Source of the DNA: Thermus antranikianii DSM 12462
GTDB lineage: Bacteria > Deinococcota > Deinococci > Deinococcales > Thermaceae
Direction of reading: 5' to 3'
NCBI RefSeq assembly: GCF_000423905.1
Contig: NZ_AUIW01000004.1
Span: 154,059 to 218,058, forward strand
Length of the DNA: 64,000 bases
The position numbers were made by a program, and so were the translations under genes. A model generated the notes under the pieces. That model was given only the letters and a program-made list of their open reading frames with translations, did no database searches and was not told the DNA's origin. Positions 51,182 to 59,511 of this stretch are shown here, piece by piece (position 1 is the first letter of the stretch; the number at the start of each line of letters is the position of its first letter).

Positions 51182-51811
51182 CTAGACGTGACGGCAGAAG
51201 CCCGCTTCCGCCTTCACCCCCACCTCGCCCAGGAACTCCCCGGCGGCCACCAGGACGCCTTCTTCCACCTTAAGGGGAAGCTGGGGTAGAGGCCTGGGCG
51301 GGGGGCCAGCGATGACCCTGGCTCCGCGGGCGAGGTCATAGATTCCACCGTGGCAGGGACAAAGGCCTGCCTTCTTGTCCGCCACCCACTGGCTCACGAT
51401 GCAGCCCAGGTGGGTACATACGGCGGAGTAGGCCACAATCCCTTCCACCCCGTTCTGGGCGGTTTCAGGGGAAAGCTCATCCGGGGTATACCGTACCACC
51501 AAGACGGTGTTCTTGGCCTCGCCGCTCTTCACCACCTTGGTCTTGGGGTCCATGGGGTAGGCCAGAACGAAGGGGTCGCCGGGCTTGAGCTCCTCAGGGC
51601 GGATGGGTTTAGGCTTACCCCCGCCTTGGGCGTAGACCAGGATGTCCCCCGGCTTCAAGGGTTCCTTCTCCGGGGTGACCTCGGCCTTGGGGCGCAGGCT
51701 CGCCCCCACGTAGAAGGCGGAAACCAGGGAGAGGCCGATTCCGGTGCCGATGGCGGCCTTAAGGAAAAGCCGCCTGCGGGATCTTTGCAAGCGAATCTCG
51801 CGCTCGTCCAT
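51182..51811 (-). CDS. fbcF: Rieske iron-sulfur protein of the bc complex
   Basis: 209 residues. The twin-arginine-type N-terminus ([20 protein letters not shown]) forms a Tat signal anchor. The 2Fe-2S ligands are in [12 protein letters not shown] and [12 protein letters not shown], both complete, including the disulfide Cys. The globular domain faces the periplasm and shuttles electrons from quinol to cytochrome c. It sits between fbcX (ten bases) and fbcB (nine bases). Confidence 0.96.
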   Translation of the reverse strand: MDEREIRLQRSRRRLFLKAAIGTGIGLSLVSAFYVGASLRPKAEVTPEKEPLKPGDILVYAQGGGKPKPIRPEELKPGDPFVLAYPMDPKTKVVKSGEAKNTVLVVRYTPDELSPETAQNGVEGIVAYSAVCTHLGCIVSQWVADKKAGLCPCHGGIYDLARGARVIAGPPPRPLPQLPLKVEEGVLVAAGEFLGEVGVKAEAGFCRHV

Positions 51812-51821
51812 GCTTCACCTC

Positions 51822-52304
51822 TCACCAGGGGAAGTGGCTCTTTTCCTCCTCGGTGACCACCTCGTCCCGGCCAAAGAACTTCTTGTAAATGCCCAAGAGG
51901 GCCGCCACCACCAGGCTGATGGCCCCAAAGACCAGGCCCTGGAGCCAGGTGGGGTTGTGCCCGGTCTGGGCGGAGTAAACGATGAGGCGCACGAAGAAAC
52001 CGGAAAGGGCGGTGAGGAGGAGGACCAGGACTACCCCTACCGCTACAGGAGCCGTGGAGGGGGTTGGAAAGTGGCGGCCGGGGCGCAGCTCTACCCCCTC
52101 CAGCCAGTAGGAGACCAGGCCGATGAGGCTGTAGAGAAGGAAGACGGCGCCGAAGGCCATCAGGCCGATCTGGCCCACGGAAAGCTCCTCTGGGGTGTGG
52201 CCAAGGAGGCGGGCGATGTGGCGCCCATCCAGGTAGGCCATGTAGAAGAGGCCTGCGGCCAGGATGAGGGCGAAGGTGGGTACGATGGGGTCATTGCGGT
52301 ACAT
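51822..52304 (-). CDS. fbcX: Membrane subunit FbcX of the bc complex
   Basis: 160 residues with four transmembrane segments (starting MYRNDPIVPTFALILAAGLF). No cofactor motif is seen. Its position between the cytochrome c and Rieske genes matches fbcX, the extra subunit reported for the four-subunit T. thermophilus complex. It may stabilise the complex. The C-terminus KKFFGRDEVVTEEEKSHFPW is cytoplasmic and charged. Confidence 0.85.
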   Translation of the reverse strand: MYRNDPIVPTFALILAAGLFYMAYLDGRHIARLLGHTPEELSVGQIGLMAFGAVFLLYSLIGLVSYWLEGVELRPGRHFPTPSTAPVAVGVVLVLLLTALSGFFVRLIVYSAQTGHNPTWLQGLVFGAISLVVAALLGIYKKFFGRDEVVTEEEKSHFPW

Positions 52305-52317
52305 GTCTTAGCCCTCC

Positions 52318-53043
52318 TTATTCCACTGGGCCGAAGTTGTTGCCGAAGCTGTTGCGGATGTAGGTGGCCACAGCCTTGAGTTCCTCATCCGAAAAGGCGG
52401 CGCCCACCGCCGGCATGGCCCCACGGCCGTTTTTGATGGTGTTCAGGACCAGCTGGGTATCTTTGAGGTTGGGATTTCCCGCCAGGGCGGGGAAGGCAGG
52501 GGGCATCCCCTGGCCGTTGGCCTGGTGGCAGGCGGCACAGTTGGCCTCGTAGATGGACTTACCCTTTTCCATGAGGGCTTGGTCCACGTTGGCGGCCTGG
52601 CCAGCGCCTTCCTTGGGGGCCTGGGCTTCCTGGGCCGGGGGGGCCACTTCAGCCACCACCTTCTCCGCCGTAGGGGAAAGGGCGAAGTAGGCCCAGATGC
52701 CGCCCAGCACGATCACCGAGGCCACCACGTACCAGATGGGGTTGAAGCGCACAGGCTCCACGGGGAAATCGGGTTCCCCCACGGCCAGGCGGAGCTCAAG
52801 GGTCCCTGCCACCTCCCCCCCCTCGTCCAGGCCCAGGACCATCACGTCGGGGTAGTTGTTAACGGTGAAGGGGATTTCTCGGACCTCCTGGCCTCCGCCG
52901 CGGAAGTGGGTCACCACCCGCAGGACATGCTCCCCGTCGGGGATCTTTCGGGTGTCCAGGTTGAGCCGGTAAGGAGGTTCCTTAAGAACCGCCAGGGGCT
53001 CGCTAGCCCCGTCTAGGTACACCTCAATCCGGTCTACGACCAT
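52318..53043 (-). CDS. fbcC: Membrane-bound cytochrome c subunit of the bc complex
   Basis: 241 residues from MVVDRIEVYLDGAS at 53043 (RBS GGGAGGC). The N-terminal 110 residues are a beta-rich domain without a signal peptide, so they stay in the cytoplasm. A single membrane helix (IWYVVASVIVLGGIWAYFAL) follows, then an Ala/Pro-rich linker and a class I cytochrome c domain with CAACHQANGQGMP and the Met ligand in GRGAMPAVG. The promoter -10 TATAGT is at 53102-53097. First gene of the fbc operon. Confidence 0.92.
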   Translation of the reverse strand: MVVDRIEVYLDGASEPLAVLKEPPYRLNLDTRKIPDGEHVLRVVTHFRGGGQEVREIPFTVNNYPDVMVLGLDEGGEVAGTLELRLAVGEPDFPVEPVRFNPIWYVVASVIVLGGIWAYFALSPTAEKVVAEVAPPAQEAQAPKEGAGQAANVDQALMEKGKSIYEANCAACHQANGQGMPPAFPALAGNPNLKDTQLVLNTIKNGRGAMPAVGAAFSDEELKAVATYIRNSFGNNFGPVE

Positions 53044-53139
53044 TCTGCCTCCCTTTGTGAAGGGGGGTACAAACCCCCACTCCACTACTATAAGCGTACC
53101 CCGGCAAGGACAGATGTCCCCGCTCGTGGAGGGAGAGGC

Positions 53140-53907
53140 TTAGGAGGCAAGGAGGGCCTGCAGGCGGGAAAGGCTCTGGCGTACTCCTTGGATGTTCCCA
53201 CCCACCTCGAGGGCCGCGGTGGCGGGGGAGCTCCTCAGCCGGGAGGACAGCCTTTCCCAGGGCACGGCTCCCGTGCCCACGGGCAGGTGGTCATCCCTGC
53301 GGGCGTGGTTGTCGTGGAGGTGCAGGTGGATGAGCCGGTCTCCCAGGGCCTCCCAGTAGAGGAAAGGACCCAGGGGACCCAGCTCCACCAGGGCGTGGCC
53401 CACATCCAGGCAGAAGCCGTACTGGGGGAAGCGGTCCAGGAGGGCCTTTAGCTCCTCCGGGCCCCGGAGGAGGTCCTCCTCGGAAAGGGCCAGGTTTTCC
53501 AAAGCCACGGGGAAGGGAAGGGGAAGGAGGGCGGAGAGGGTCTTTTCCAAGGCCTCCCGGGCCAGGCTTATGGCCATGGGGTGGCGCACGGGCACCTGGC
53601 CAGTGTGGAGCACGCCCACCTTGGCCCCCAGGGCCTCGCCAAACTCCAGGGCCCGCTTGAGGCGCTCCTCGGCCAGGGCGCGGACGCTGGGGATGAGGCT
53701 GGCTGGGTTCATCTCCACGAAGGGAAGGTGCAGGGTGAACCCCACCCCCAGGACTTCCCCCGTGGCCCGCAAGGTCTTGGCGTCGGGAAGGGGCAGGACC
53801 TCGTGCAGGTCGTAGGGAACCTCGAGGTCCAGCCCAAGCTCCGCCGCCAGGCGGAAGGCTTCCTCATAGCCCATCTCCGCATTGAAGGGACTGAAACCTA
53901 GGCGCAT
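53140..53907 (-). CDS. Sugar-phosphate isomerase/epimerase-type TIM barrel
   Basis: 255 residues from MRLGFSPFNAEMGYEEAFRL. TAAAAT at 53920-53915 lies seven bases before this ATG, which favours it over the ATG three codons upstream. It belongs to the xylose-isomerase-like / AP endonuclease 2 superfamily; likely metal ligands are in VALENLAL (Glu), YGFCLDVGHALVE (Asp, His), RLIHLHLHDN (His) and LEVGGN (Glu). The substrate is not evident. It stands alone between the fbc operon and the binding-protein genes. Confidence 0.85.
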   Translation of the reverse strand: MRLGFSPFNAEMGYEEAFRLAAELGLDLEVPYDLHEVLPLPDAKTLRATGEVLGVGFTLHLPFVEMNPASLIPSVRALAEERLKRALEFGEALGAKVGVLHTGQVPVRHPMAISLAREALEKTLSALLPLPFPVALENLALSEEDLLRGPEELKALLDRFPQYGFCLDVGHALVELGPLGPFLYWEALGDRLIHLHLHDNHARRDDHLPVGTGAVPWERLSSRLRSSPATAALEVGGNIQGVRQSLSRLQALLAS

Positions 53908-54009
53908 CCCTGCCATTTTAGGGTTTTTATGGAGGAGCTAACCCCTTCTCGCCCTATTGGGCCCCTTAGGTACTCCCAGACGTGGCTTGGAGGAGGGGTT
54001 TATCGGGGC

Positions 54010-54036
54010 CCCCACCCGGGCAGAGCCAGGGTGGGG
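54010..54036 (-). terminator. GC-rich hairpin at the end of the first binding-protein gene
   Basis: CCCCACCC(t)GGC-tct-GCC(c)GGGTGGGG on the minus strand, six bases after the stop. There is no T-run. A near twin lies after the second binding-protein gene. Confidence 0.5.
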
Positions 54037-54041
54037 TGGTA

Positions 54042-55238
54042 TTACCGGATGGCCTCCGCCTTCCGCTGGGCTTCCTCCAGGGCCTTCTGGGGAGGAACCC
54101 CGCCCTTCAGGGTCTTTTCCAAGGCCTCTGCCAGGACGCTGGCCCAGGCGGAGAACTGGGGAAGGCGGGGGCGTTCCTGGGCGTGGGCGATCTGCTCAAA
54201 GGCCACCTTGCGGAAAGGGTTTTCCCGGTAGAAGCCCTCCAGGAGGGGGATGGCCGACTTGCGCACGGGCACGTAGTAGCTGGCCTGGACCCAGCGGGCC
54301 ACGTTCTCGGGCTCCATCAGGTACCTCCAAAACTCCAGGGCGCCCCGCACCTGGGCCTCCGTGGCCCCTCGCAGGACCACCAACTGGGCCCCGCCCATGG
54401 GTACCTTGCCCCCGGGTTCCCGGGGTACCGGGGCCACCCCTAAGGTGAAGGCGAAGGAGAAGTTTTCCGCAGCGGGCCAGTTGGCGATGGAGGCCATGAC
54501 CATCATCCCCTTGGTGCGCACGAAGTCCAGCTGGGCGAAGGTGGCCTCGGCCATGCTCCTTGCGGAAAGGGCTCCGGCGCGGTTTAAGCGCCAGAGCATC
54601 TCCAGGGCCTCGAGGGCCTCCTTGGAGGTGAAGTTGGGCTTTCCATCCCGCACCAGGTTCCCACCCCGGCTGGTCACCATGGCCTCAAAGAGCCAGGCCT
54701 GGGGGTCGGTGACGAAGATGAAGCCCTTGGCCTGGCGGGAGGTGAGGGCCTTGGCCACCTCCTCAAACTCCTTCCAGTTCCTCGGGGCTTTAAACCCCTT
54801 GGCCCGGAAGACGTCTAGGTTGTAGAAGAGGACCGGGGTGGAGGTGTTTAGGGGAAGGCCGTAACGCTTCCCCTCCATGACCCCGTAGTTCCAGGCGGGT
54901 TCAAAGAGGTCCTCCAGGAAGGCGCGCTCCAGGTTCAGATAACCATCCAGGACCAGGGCCCGGCCTTCCCCCACCAGCCGGGGGAAGAAGCTGATTTCCG
55001 CCTGAAAAAGCACGGGCTGGCTTCCCGTGCGTAAGGAGGCCACCAGCTTGGTCTCGGCTTCCCGGTAGTCCCCCGCGTACTGGGGCACCACCCGGTAGAG
55101 CCCTTGGCGGGCGTTGAACTCCTGGGCGAAGGCGGAAAGAAGCCTTCCCGCGGGGCCATCCATGGAGTGCCAGAAGGAAACCTCCACCTGGGCTAGGCCG
55201 GGAAGGAGGAAGAGGGCCAGGGCGACGAGCTTTTTCAT
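54042..55238 (-). CDS. Sugar/glycerol-phosphate ABC transporter binding protein (UgpB/MalE type)
   Basis: 398 residues. Signal peptide MKKLVALALFLLPGLAQ, then VEVSFWHSMDGPAGRLLSAF, the usual start of family-1 extracellular binding proteins. Other blocks: VASLRTGSQPVLFQAEISFF, LPLNTSTPVLFYNLDVFRAK and ALEFWRYLMEPENVARW. It resembles the UgpB branch. It is a paralogue of the next gene (about 140 bp away), with matching N- and C-terminal motifs (ALEEAQRKA). TAAGAT at 55251-55246 lies seven bases before the ATG: probably its own leaderless message. No permease or ATPase is adjacent. Confidence 0.92.
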   Translation of the reverse strand: MKKLVALALFLLPGLAQVEVSFWHSMDGPAGRLLSAFAQEFNARQGLYRVVPQYAGDYREAETKLVASLRTGSQPVLFQAEISFFPRLVGEGRALVLDGYLNLERAFLEDLFEPAWNYGVMEGKRYGLPLNTSTPVLFYNLDVFRAKGFKAPRNWKEFEEVAKALTSRQAKGFIFVTDPQAWLFEAMVTSRGGNLVRDGKPNFTSKEALEALEMLWRLNRAGALSARSMAEATFAQLDFVRTKGMMVMASIANWPAAENFSFAFTLGVAPVPREPGGKVPMGGAQLVVLRGATEAQVRGALEFWRYLMEPENVARWVQASYYVPVRKSAIPLLEGFYRENPFRKVAFEQIAHAQERPRLPQFSAWASVLAEALEKTLKGGVPPQKALEEAQRKAEAIR

Positions 55239-55346
55239 GGGGGAGATCTTACCACCCTCCCTGTCAAAGGGGTGTCAGGCCTTTTCTCCCCCACGGCGCG
55301 CCGTGGATGCCCAGAGGCGCGGCCCGAAGGGGGGATTCCTTGGGGC

Positions 55347-55374
55347 CCCCGCCCTGGCTTGGACCAGGGTGGGG
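55347..55374 (-). terminator. GC-rich hairpin at the end of the second binding-protein gene
   Basis: CCCCACCCTGG-tccaag-CCAGGGCGGGG on the minus strand, with one mismatch, four bases after the stop. No T-run. It resembles the hairpin at 54010. Confidence 0.5.
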
Positions 55375-55378
55375 TGGC

Positions 55379-56569
55379 CTACCGCCTCTCCACCCCCATG
55401 GCCTTCCTCTGGGCCTCCTCGAGGGCCACCATGGGCCTTACCCCTTGCTTCAGGCTCCTTTCCAGGGCCTCTTCCAGGTAGCTGTACCAGACCACCAGCT
55501 CCGGGTCCTGGCTCCAGGGGCGGCCCACCTCCGCCTGGGCGAAGACCGCCTGCCTTTCGGGGTCTTTCAGGAAATCGGCAAGCTCCCTTTCCGCTTCTTT
55601 CCGCAAGGGCAGATACCAGGTGGTCCGCACCCACTCCGCTTGCCGCTTGGGTTCCAGGAAGTGGAGCCAGAAGGCCACGGCTCCCCGGGCCTGTTCGGGG
55701 CTTGCCCCCTTGAGCACCGCCAGAGCCGCCCCGGAAAGGGGTACCGCACCCCCTTCCCGCCGGGGCAGGGGGGCCAGGCCCACGCTAAAGGGCAAAGAGG
55801 TTTGGGCCAGCACCACGGGCAAGGCGGTGGTGGGTCCGATTCCCATAAAGGCCTTGGTGCGCAGGAAATCGGCCACGGCGAACTGGGCCTCGGCCAGGTT
55901 CCTGGCCTGGGCGTGCCCCTTCTGCACCATGCGGTAAAGCATCTCCAAGGCCTCCACCACCTCCTTGGAGGTGAAGGCGGGAAACCCATCCCTGACCAAG
56001 CTACCTCCCAGGCTCATCACGAGGGCGTTGAAGCTCCAGATGTCCGTGGAGATAACAAGCCCTTTGCTGGTGCGGCTGGTGAGCCTGCTGGCGGCTTCCT
56101 CCACCTCGGCCCAGGTCCTGGGGGGCTTAAGGCCCCGGGCGCGGAAGGCATCCTTGTTGTAGTAGAGGACGGGCACGGATAGCCCCAAGGGAAGGCCATA
56201 GGTCTGTCCCCGGACCTGGGTGGTTCGCATCATCTCCGGATAGAGGTCCTTGGGCAGGTTCTGGAGATAGGGGTTCAGGGCCAAGGCCACCCCTTCCTGG
56301 GCCAGGCGGGGAAGGAAGGAAAGCTCCCCGTGGAAAAGGACTGGGGCACCCCCTGAGCGCAAAGCGGCCAGGAGCTTTACCCCCGCCTCCCGGTAGTCCC
56401 CCACGTAGCGGGCCTCGATCCGGTAGGCGCGCTGGGACTCGTTGAAGCTTTTTATGGCCTCCTCTAAGACGCTGTTCCCCGGGGGGCCCGCCGTGTGCCA
56501 GAAGGGGATGACCACCTGGGCCTGGGCCAGGGTGGCGAGGATCAGGGTAAGGGGCAGAAGCCGCTTCAT
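55379..56569 (-). CDS. Sugar/glycerol-phosphate ABC transporter binding protein, paralogue
   Basis: 396 residues. Signal peptide MKRLLPLTLILATLAQAQ, then VVIPFWHTAGPPGNSVLEEA. Same fold and motif order as its downstream neighbour (GDYREAGVKLLAALRSGGAP, VLYYNKDAFRARG, ALEEAQRKA at the end), but clearly diverged, so the duplication is old. TAACCT at 56582-56577 lies seven bases before the ATG, although the PaaX gene ends only ten bases upstream, so it may be transcribed both ways. Binding-protein genes without their permeases usually share a transporter encoded elsewhere. Confidence 0.92.
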   Translation of the reverse strand: MKRLLPLTLILATLAQAQVVIPFWHTAGPPGNSVLEEAIKSFNESQRAYRIEARYVGDYREAGVKLLAALRSGGAPVLFHGELSFLPRLAQEGVALALNPYLQNLPKDLYPEMMRTTQVRGQTYGLPLGLSVPVLYYNKDAFRARGLKPPRTWAEVEEAASRLTSRTSKGLVISTDIWSFNALVMSLGGSLVRDGFPAFTSKEVVEALEMLYRMVQKGHAQARNLAEAQFAVADFLRTKAFMGIGPTTALPVVLAQTSLPFSVGLAPLPRREGGAVPLSGAALAVLKGASPEQARGAVAFWLHFLEPKRQAEWVRTTWYLPLRKEAERELADFLKDPERQAVFAQAEVGRPWSQDPELVVWYSYLEEALERSLKQGVRPMVALEEAQRKAMGVERR

Positions 56570-56579
56570 CCCCTAAAGG

Positions 56580-57362
56580 TTATCCCGCCTGGGGTGAGAG
56601 GGCTGAGAGGGGAAGGGAGAGCTTTTTAAGGAAGGGTTCGGCCTGCCGGTAAAGGGTTTCCCGAAGGGCGAGGAAGCGCTCCCGGGCGAAGGGGCCTGGG
56701 AAGCTTGGGGGAAGGAGCTCGGGGGGCAGAAGGGGGTCCAGGAAAAGGAGCTTGCGCATCTCGTGCACCAGGCGGGTCAGGGTCCGGAAGGCCAAAAGGG
56801 GGTCCTCGAGCACCGGGAGCACGTTGGAGAAGAGGGTTTGGTAATGGGCCGAGGCCTCCTTAAGGGGAAAGGCGCGGAGCACTTCCTCCTTCGGCCCAAG
56901 GTGCTCCGCCCGGAAGAGGGTGGCGGAAAGCCCGTAAAAGGCGAGGAGCTCCTGGGTGGCGGCCAGGTCCACCCCCGCCCCCAGGTAGACCCCGCTTTGC
57001 AGACTGCCGTAGCCCAAAAGGGCCATCTCCCGTCGAAAGCGTTCCCTTTCCCCCCGCTCCTTTGGGCCTTCCGGCAGGACCAGGAGGAAACGCCCGTCCC
57101 AGGAGGTCCTGGCCTCATAGAGGCGCCGCCGCACCTGGCGCACCTGCCAGTAGACCCGGTCGGAAAGGGCGTAGTAGGCTATGCGCCCCCGCCGCTCCGG
57201 CACCACCCAGCCCCTTTTGGCGCTCCGGGAGAGGGCCGCCCTCACCGCTGCCTCGGAGAAGCCCAGGACCTCCATCATGGTGATGAGGTCCCGCACCCGG
57301 GCGCGCCGTTCCGGGTAGATGTATTCCACAAAGAGGGTGAAGATGGTGGACCTGGCCCGCAT
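56580..57362 (-). CDS. PaaX-family transcriptional regulator
   Basis: 260 residues. N-terminal winged helix (ARSTIFTLFVEYIYPERRAR, then GFSEAAVRAALSRSAKRGWV and RRGRIAYYALSDR) is that of PaaX, the phenylacetyl-CoA-sensing repressor family; the middle and C-terminal domains follow with the typical WDGRFLLVLPEGPK. It starts at the last base of thrS (TGATG), so it is translated with thrS. The usual paa catabolic genes are not in the window, and the binding-protein genes just downstream are possible targets. Confidence 0.88.
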   Translation of the reverse strand: MRARSTIFTLFVEYIYPERRARVRDLITMMEVLGFSEAAVRAALSRSAKRGWVVPERRGRIAYYALSDRVYWQVRQVRRRLYEARTSWDGRFLLVLPEGPKERGERERFRREMALLGYGSLQSGVYLGAGVDLAATQELLAFYGLSATLFRAEHLGPKEEVLRAFPLKEASAHYQTLFSNVLPVLEDPLLAFRTLTRLVHEMRKLLFLDPLLPPELLPPSFPGPFARERFLALRETLYRQAEPFLKKLSLPLSALSPQAG

Positions 57363-59341
57363 CAGAGGGTTGGCTCCAAAAGGCGTTCCTTGTATTCCTT
57401 AAGGGCGGCCTCGAGGAAGGTGGCCAGGGGCATGCTTCCCAGGTTCCCCCGGTGCCGCCTGCGGACGCTCACCGTGCCCTCGGCCTTTTCCCTGTCCCCC
57501 ACCACCAGGACATAGGGCACCTTCTGCAGCTCGGCGTCGCGGATACGGGCCTGCATGCGCTCGGGGCGGAGGTCGGCCTCGGCCCTGAGGCCCGCCTCCT
57601 TGAGCTTAAAGACCACCTCCTTGGCGTAGTCCTCCTGCTTTTCCGAAACCGGCACCACCACCACCTGCACCGGGGCGAGCCAGAGGGGAAAGTCCCCGGC
57701 GAAGTGCTCGATGAGGATGCCGATGAAGCGCTCCAAAGAGCCAAAGGGGGCGCGGTGGATCATGACGGGGCGGTGTTCGGCCCCATCTGGCCCCACATAG
57801 GTGAGGCCGAAGCGCTCAGGGAGGTTGTAGTCCACCTGGATGGTGCCGAGCTGCCACTCCCTTCCCAGGGCGTCCTTCACCACGAAGTCTAGCTTGGGGC
57901 CGTAGAAGGCGGCATCCCCTTCCTCCACCGTGTAGTAGAGGCCAGCTTCCAAGGCTGCCTCCTCAATCTGCCTTTCCGCCAGGGACCATTTGGCCTCGTC
58001 CCCCACGTACTTGTCGCTTTTGGGGTCCCGGGTGCCGATGCGGGCCCTATAGTCCTTAAGGCCCAGGGTGGAAAGCACCTTCAAAACCAGGTCCAAGACC
58101 CCCAAGAACTCCTCCTTCACCTGCCCGGGGGTACAGAAGAGGTGGGCGTCGTCCTGGGTGAAGCCCCGCACCCGGGTCAAGCCCAAAAGCTCCCCCGCCT
58201 TCTCGTAGCGGTAGACGGTGCCGAACTCGGCAAGCCTCAAGGGAAGCTCCCGGTAGGAGCGCTTTCTAAAGGCGTAGATGCGGATGTGGTGGGGGCAGTT
58301 CATGGGCTTTAAGAGGTACTCCTCCTCCTCGCCCCTTTCCTTGAAGCTGATGGGGGGGAACTGGCTTTCCGCGTAGTAGGGGTAGTGGCCGCTGGTCCGG
58401 TAAAGCTCGAGGCTCCCGATATGGGGGGTGGTGACCAGCTGGTAGCCCCGCCTGATCTGCTCCTCCCGCATGAAGGCCATGAGCTCCTCCCGGATCACGT
58501 TCCCCTTGGGAAGCCAAAGCACCAGCCCCTTCCCCACCATGGGATCGATCAGGAATAGCTCCAGCTCCCGCCCTAAGCGGCGGTGGTCCCGCTTCTTGGC
58601 CTCCTCCAGCTGCCAGAGGTATTCCTTTAGCTCCTCGGCGGTGCGGAAGGCCACCCCGTAGACCCGCTGGAGCATGGGCCTTTTCTCATCCCCCCGCCAG
58701 TAGGCCCCGGCCACGTGGGTGAGCTTGAAGTGGGGGGGGATGCGGCCCGTGGAGGGCACATGGGGCCCGCGGCAGAGGTCGGTGAAGCCGTAGGCCTCGT
58801 CCCCTTGCTGGTAGAAGCTGATCTCCTCGTCCTCGGGTAGGTCCAGGATGAGCTCGGTCTTGTAGGGGTCCTTGCCCTGGTAGCGGGAAAGGGCCACCTC
58901 TTTTGGCAGCACGAAGCGGCGCAGGGGAAGGTCTTTGGCGATGATGGCCCGCATTTTCTCCTCTATGGCGGGCAGGTCCTCATCGGAGATGGGCTCGGGG
59001 GCATCGATGTCGTAGTAGAAGCCCTTTTCGATCACCGGACCCACCCCGAGCTTCACGCTTTCCGGGTCGTAGCCCTTTTCGGCGAAGAACTCCTTCACCG
59101 CCTGAGCCAGGACGTGGGCCAGGGTGTGGCGGAAGAGGAGCTGGTACTCGGGGTCCTTCTCCGTGAGGATCCGGACCTGGGCCCCGGGCGGGAGGGGCTT
59201 TAGCAGGTCGTAGACCTCCCCGTTCACCAAGGCCCCCACGGCCGCCTTGGCCAACCCTGGGCCTATGGCCCGGGCCACGTCCCAGGCGGTGGCTCCCTCC
59301 TCCACCTCGAGGGCCTTCCCATCCGGCAGGTAGACCACCAT
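57362..59341 (-). CDS. thrS: Threonyl-tRNA synthetase
   Basis: 659 residues. TGS domain (residues 1-62, MVVYLPDGKALEVEEGATAW), the editing domain with HTLAHVLAQAVKEFF (HxxxH), the class II core with RYEKAGELLGLTRVRGFTQD (motif 2) and GSLERFIGILIEHF (motif 3), the zinc ligands Cys/His in PMNCPHHIRIY, and the anticodon domain (VVVPVSEKQEDYAKEV). TATAGT at 59354-59349 lies seven bases before the ATG, so it is probably leaderless and has no T-box. A palindrome lies between the -10 and -35 positions. Confidence 0.97.
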   Translation of the reverse strand: MVVYLPDGKALEVEEGATAWDVARAIGPGLAKAAVGALVNGEVYDLLKPLPPGAQVRILTEKDPEYQLLFRHTLAHVLAQAVKEFFAEKGYDPESVKLGVGPVIEKGFYYDIDAPEPISDEDLPAIEEKMRAIIAKDLPLRRFVLPKEVALSRYQGKDPYKTELILDLPEDEEISFYQQGDEAYGFTDLCRGPHVPSTGRIPPHFKLTHVAGAYWRGDEKRPMLQRVYGVAFRTAEELKEYLWQLEEAKKRDHRRLGRELELFLIDPMVGKGLVLWLPKGNVIREELMAFMREEQIRRGYQLVTTPHIGSLELYRTSGHYPYYAESQFPPISFKERGEEEEYLLKPMNCPHHIRIYAFRKRSYRELPLRLAEFGTVYRYEKAGELLGLTRVRGFTQDDAHLFCTPGQVKEEFLGVLDLVLKVLSTLGLKDYRARIGTRDPKSDKYVGDEAKWSLAERQIEEAALEAGLYYTVEEGDAAFYGPKLDFVVKDALGREWQLGTIQVDYNLPERFGLTYVGPDGAEHRPVMIHRAPFGSLERFIGILIEHFAGDFPLWLAPVQVVVVPVSEKQEDYAKEVVFKLKEAGLRAEADLRPERMQARIRDAELQKVPYVLVVGDREKAEGTVSVRRRHRGNLGSMPLATFLEAALKEYKERLLEPTL

Positions 59342-59348
59342 GAACCCT

Positions 59349-59376
59349 ACTATACACAGCCCCGCGGCCGGCGGGG
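59349..59376 (-). promoter_or_regulatory. thrS promoter with operator-like palindrome
   Basis: -10 box TATAGT (59354-59349). CCCCGC (59376-59371) and GCGGGG (59365-59360) are exact arms around five bases and fill the spacer between -10 and where a -35 box would be. No recognisable -35 hexamer is seen. A repressor or activator bound here would control initiation. Confidence 0.5.
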
Positions 59377-59511
59377 ATGGATTCAGCTAAGGGGAGGACT
59401 TGGGGCAAACCCAGGGTTTGCGCGAGGTGCGGGAACCGAACCCGCATGGGCGAGGGCGTGGATAAGCTGCTGGATGGAAGAAGCCTTCGGCCCACGGGGC
59501 TTTTTCCCTCT
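59377..59511. other. Intergenic region between MFS gene and thrS promoter
   Basis: 135 bases, no gene. It contains a perfect inverted repeat GCAAACCC-A-GGGTTTGC (59405-59421), a small hairpin TGCGGG...CCCGCA (59428-59446) whose loop on the minus strand reads TTCGGTT like a tRNA T-loop, and a weak hairpin AAGCC...GGCTTTTT near 59481-59503 that may end transcription from either side. Confidence 0.45.

Noticed and set aside
59421..59446. A tRNA gene or tRNA fragment (T-loop-like TTCGGTT on the minus strand)
   Set aside because: No matching 5' acceptor strand, D-arm or anticodon arm and no CCA. The T-like hairpin alone is not enough.
59457..59465. DnaA-box-like TTATCCACG on the minus strand
   Set aside because: Single site with one mismatch and no companions.
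59342..59511. T-box leader for thrS
   Set aside because: The -10 box lies seven bases before the ATG, so there is no room for a leader, and no T-box sequence is seen.
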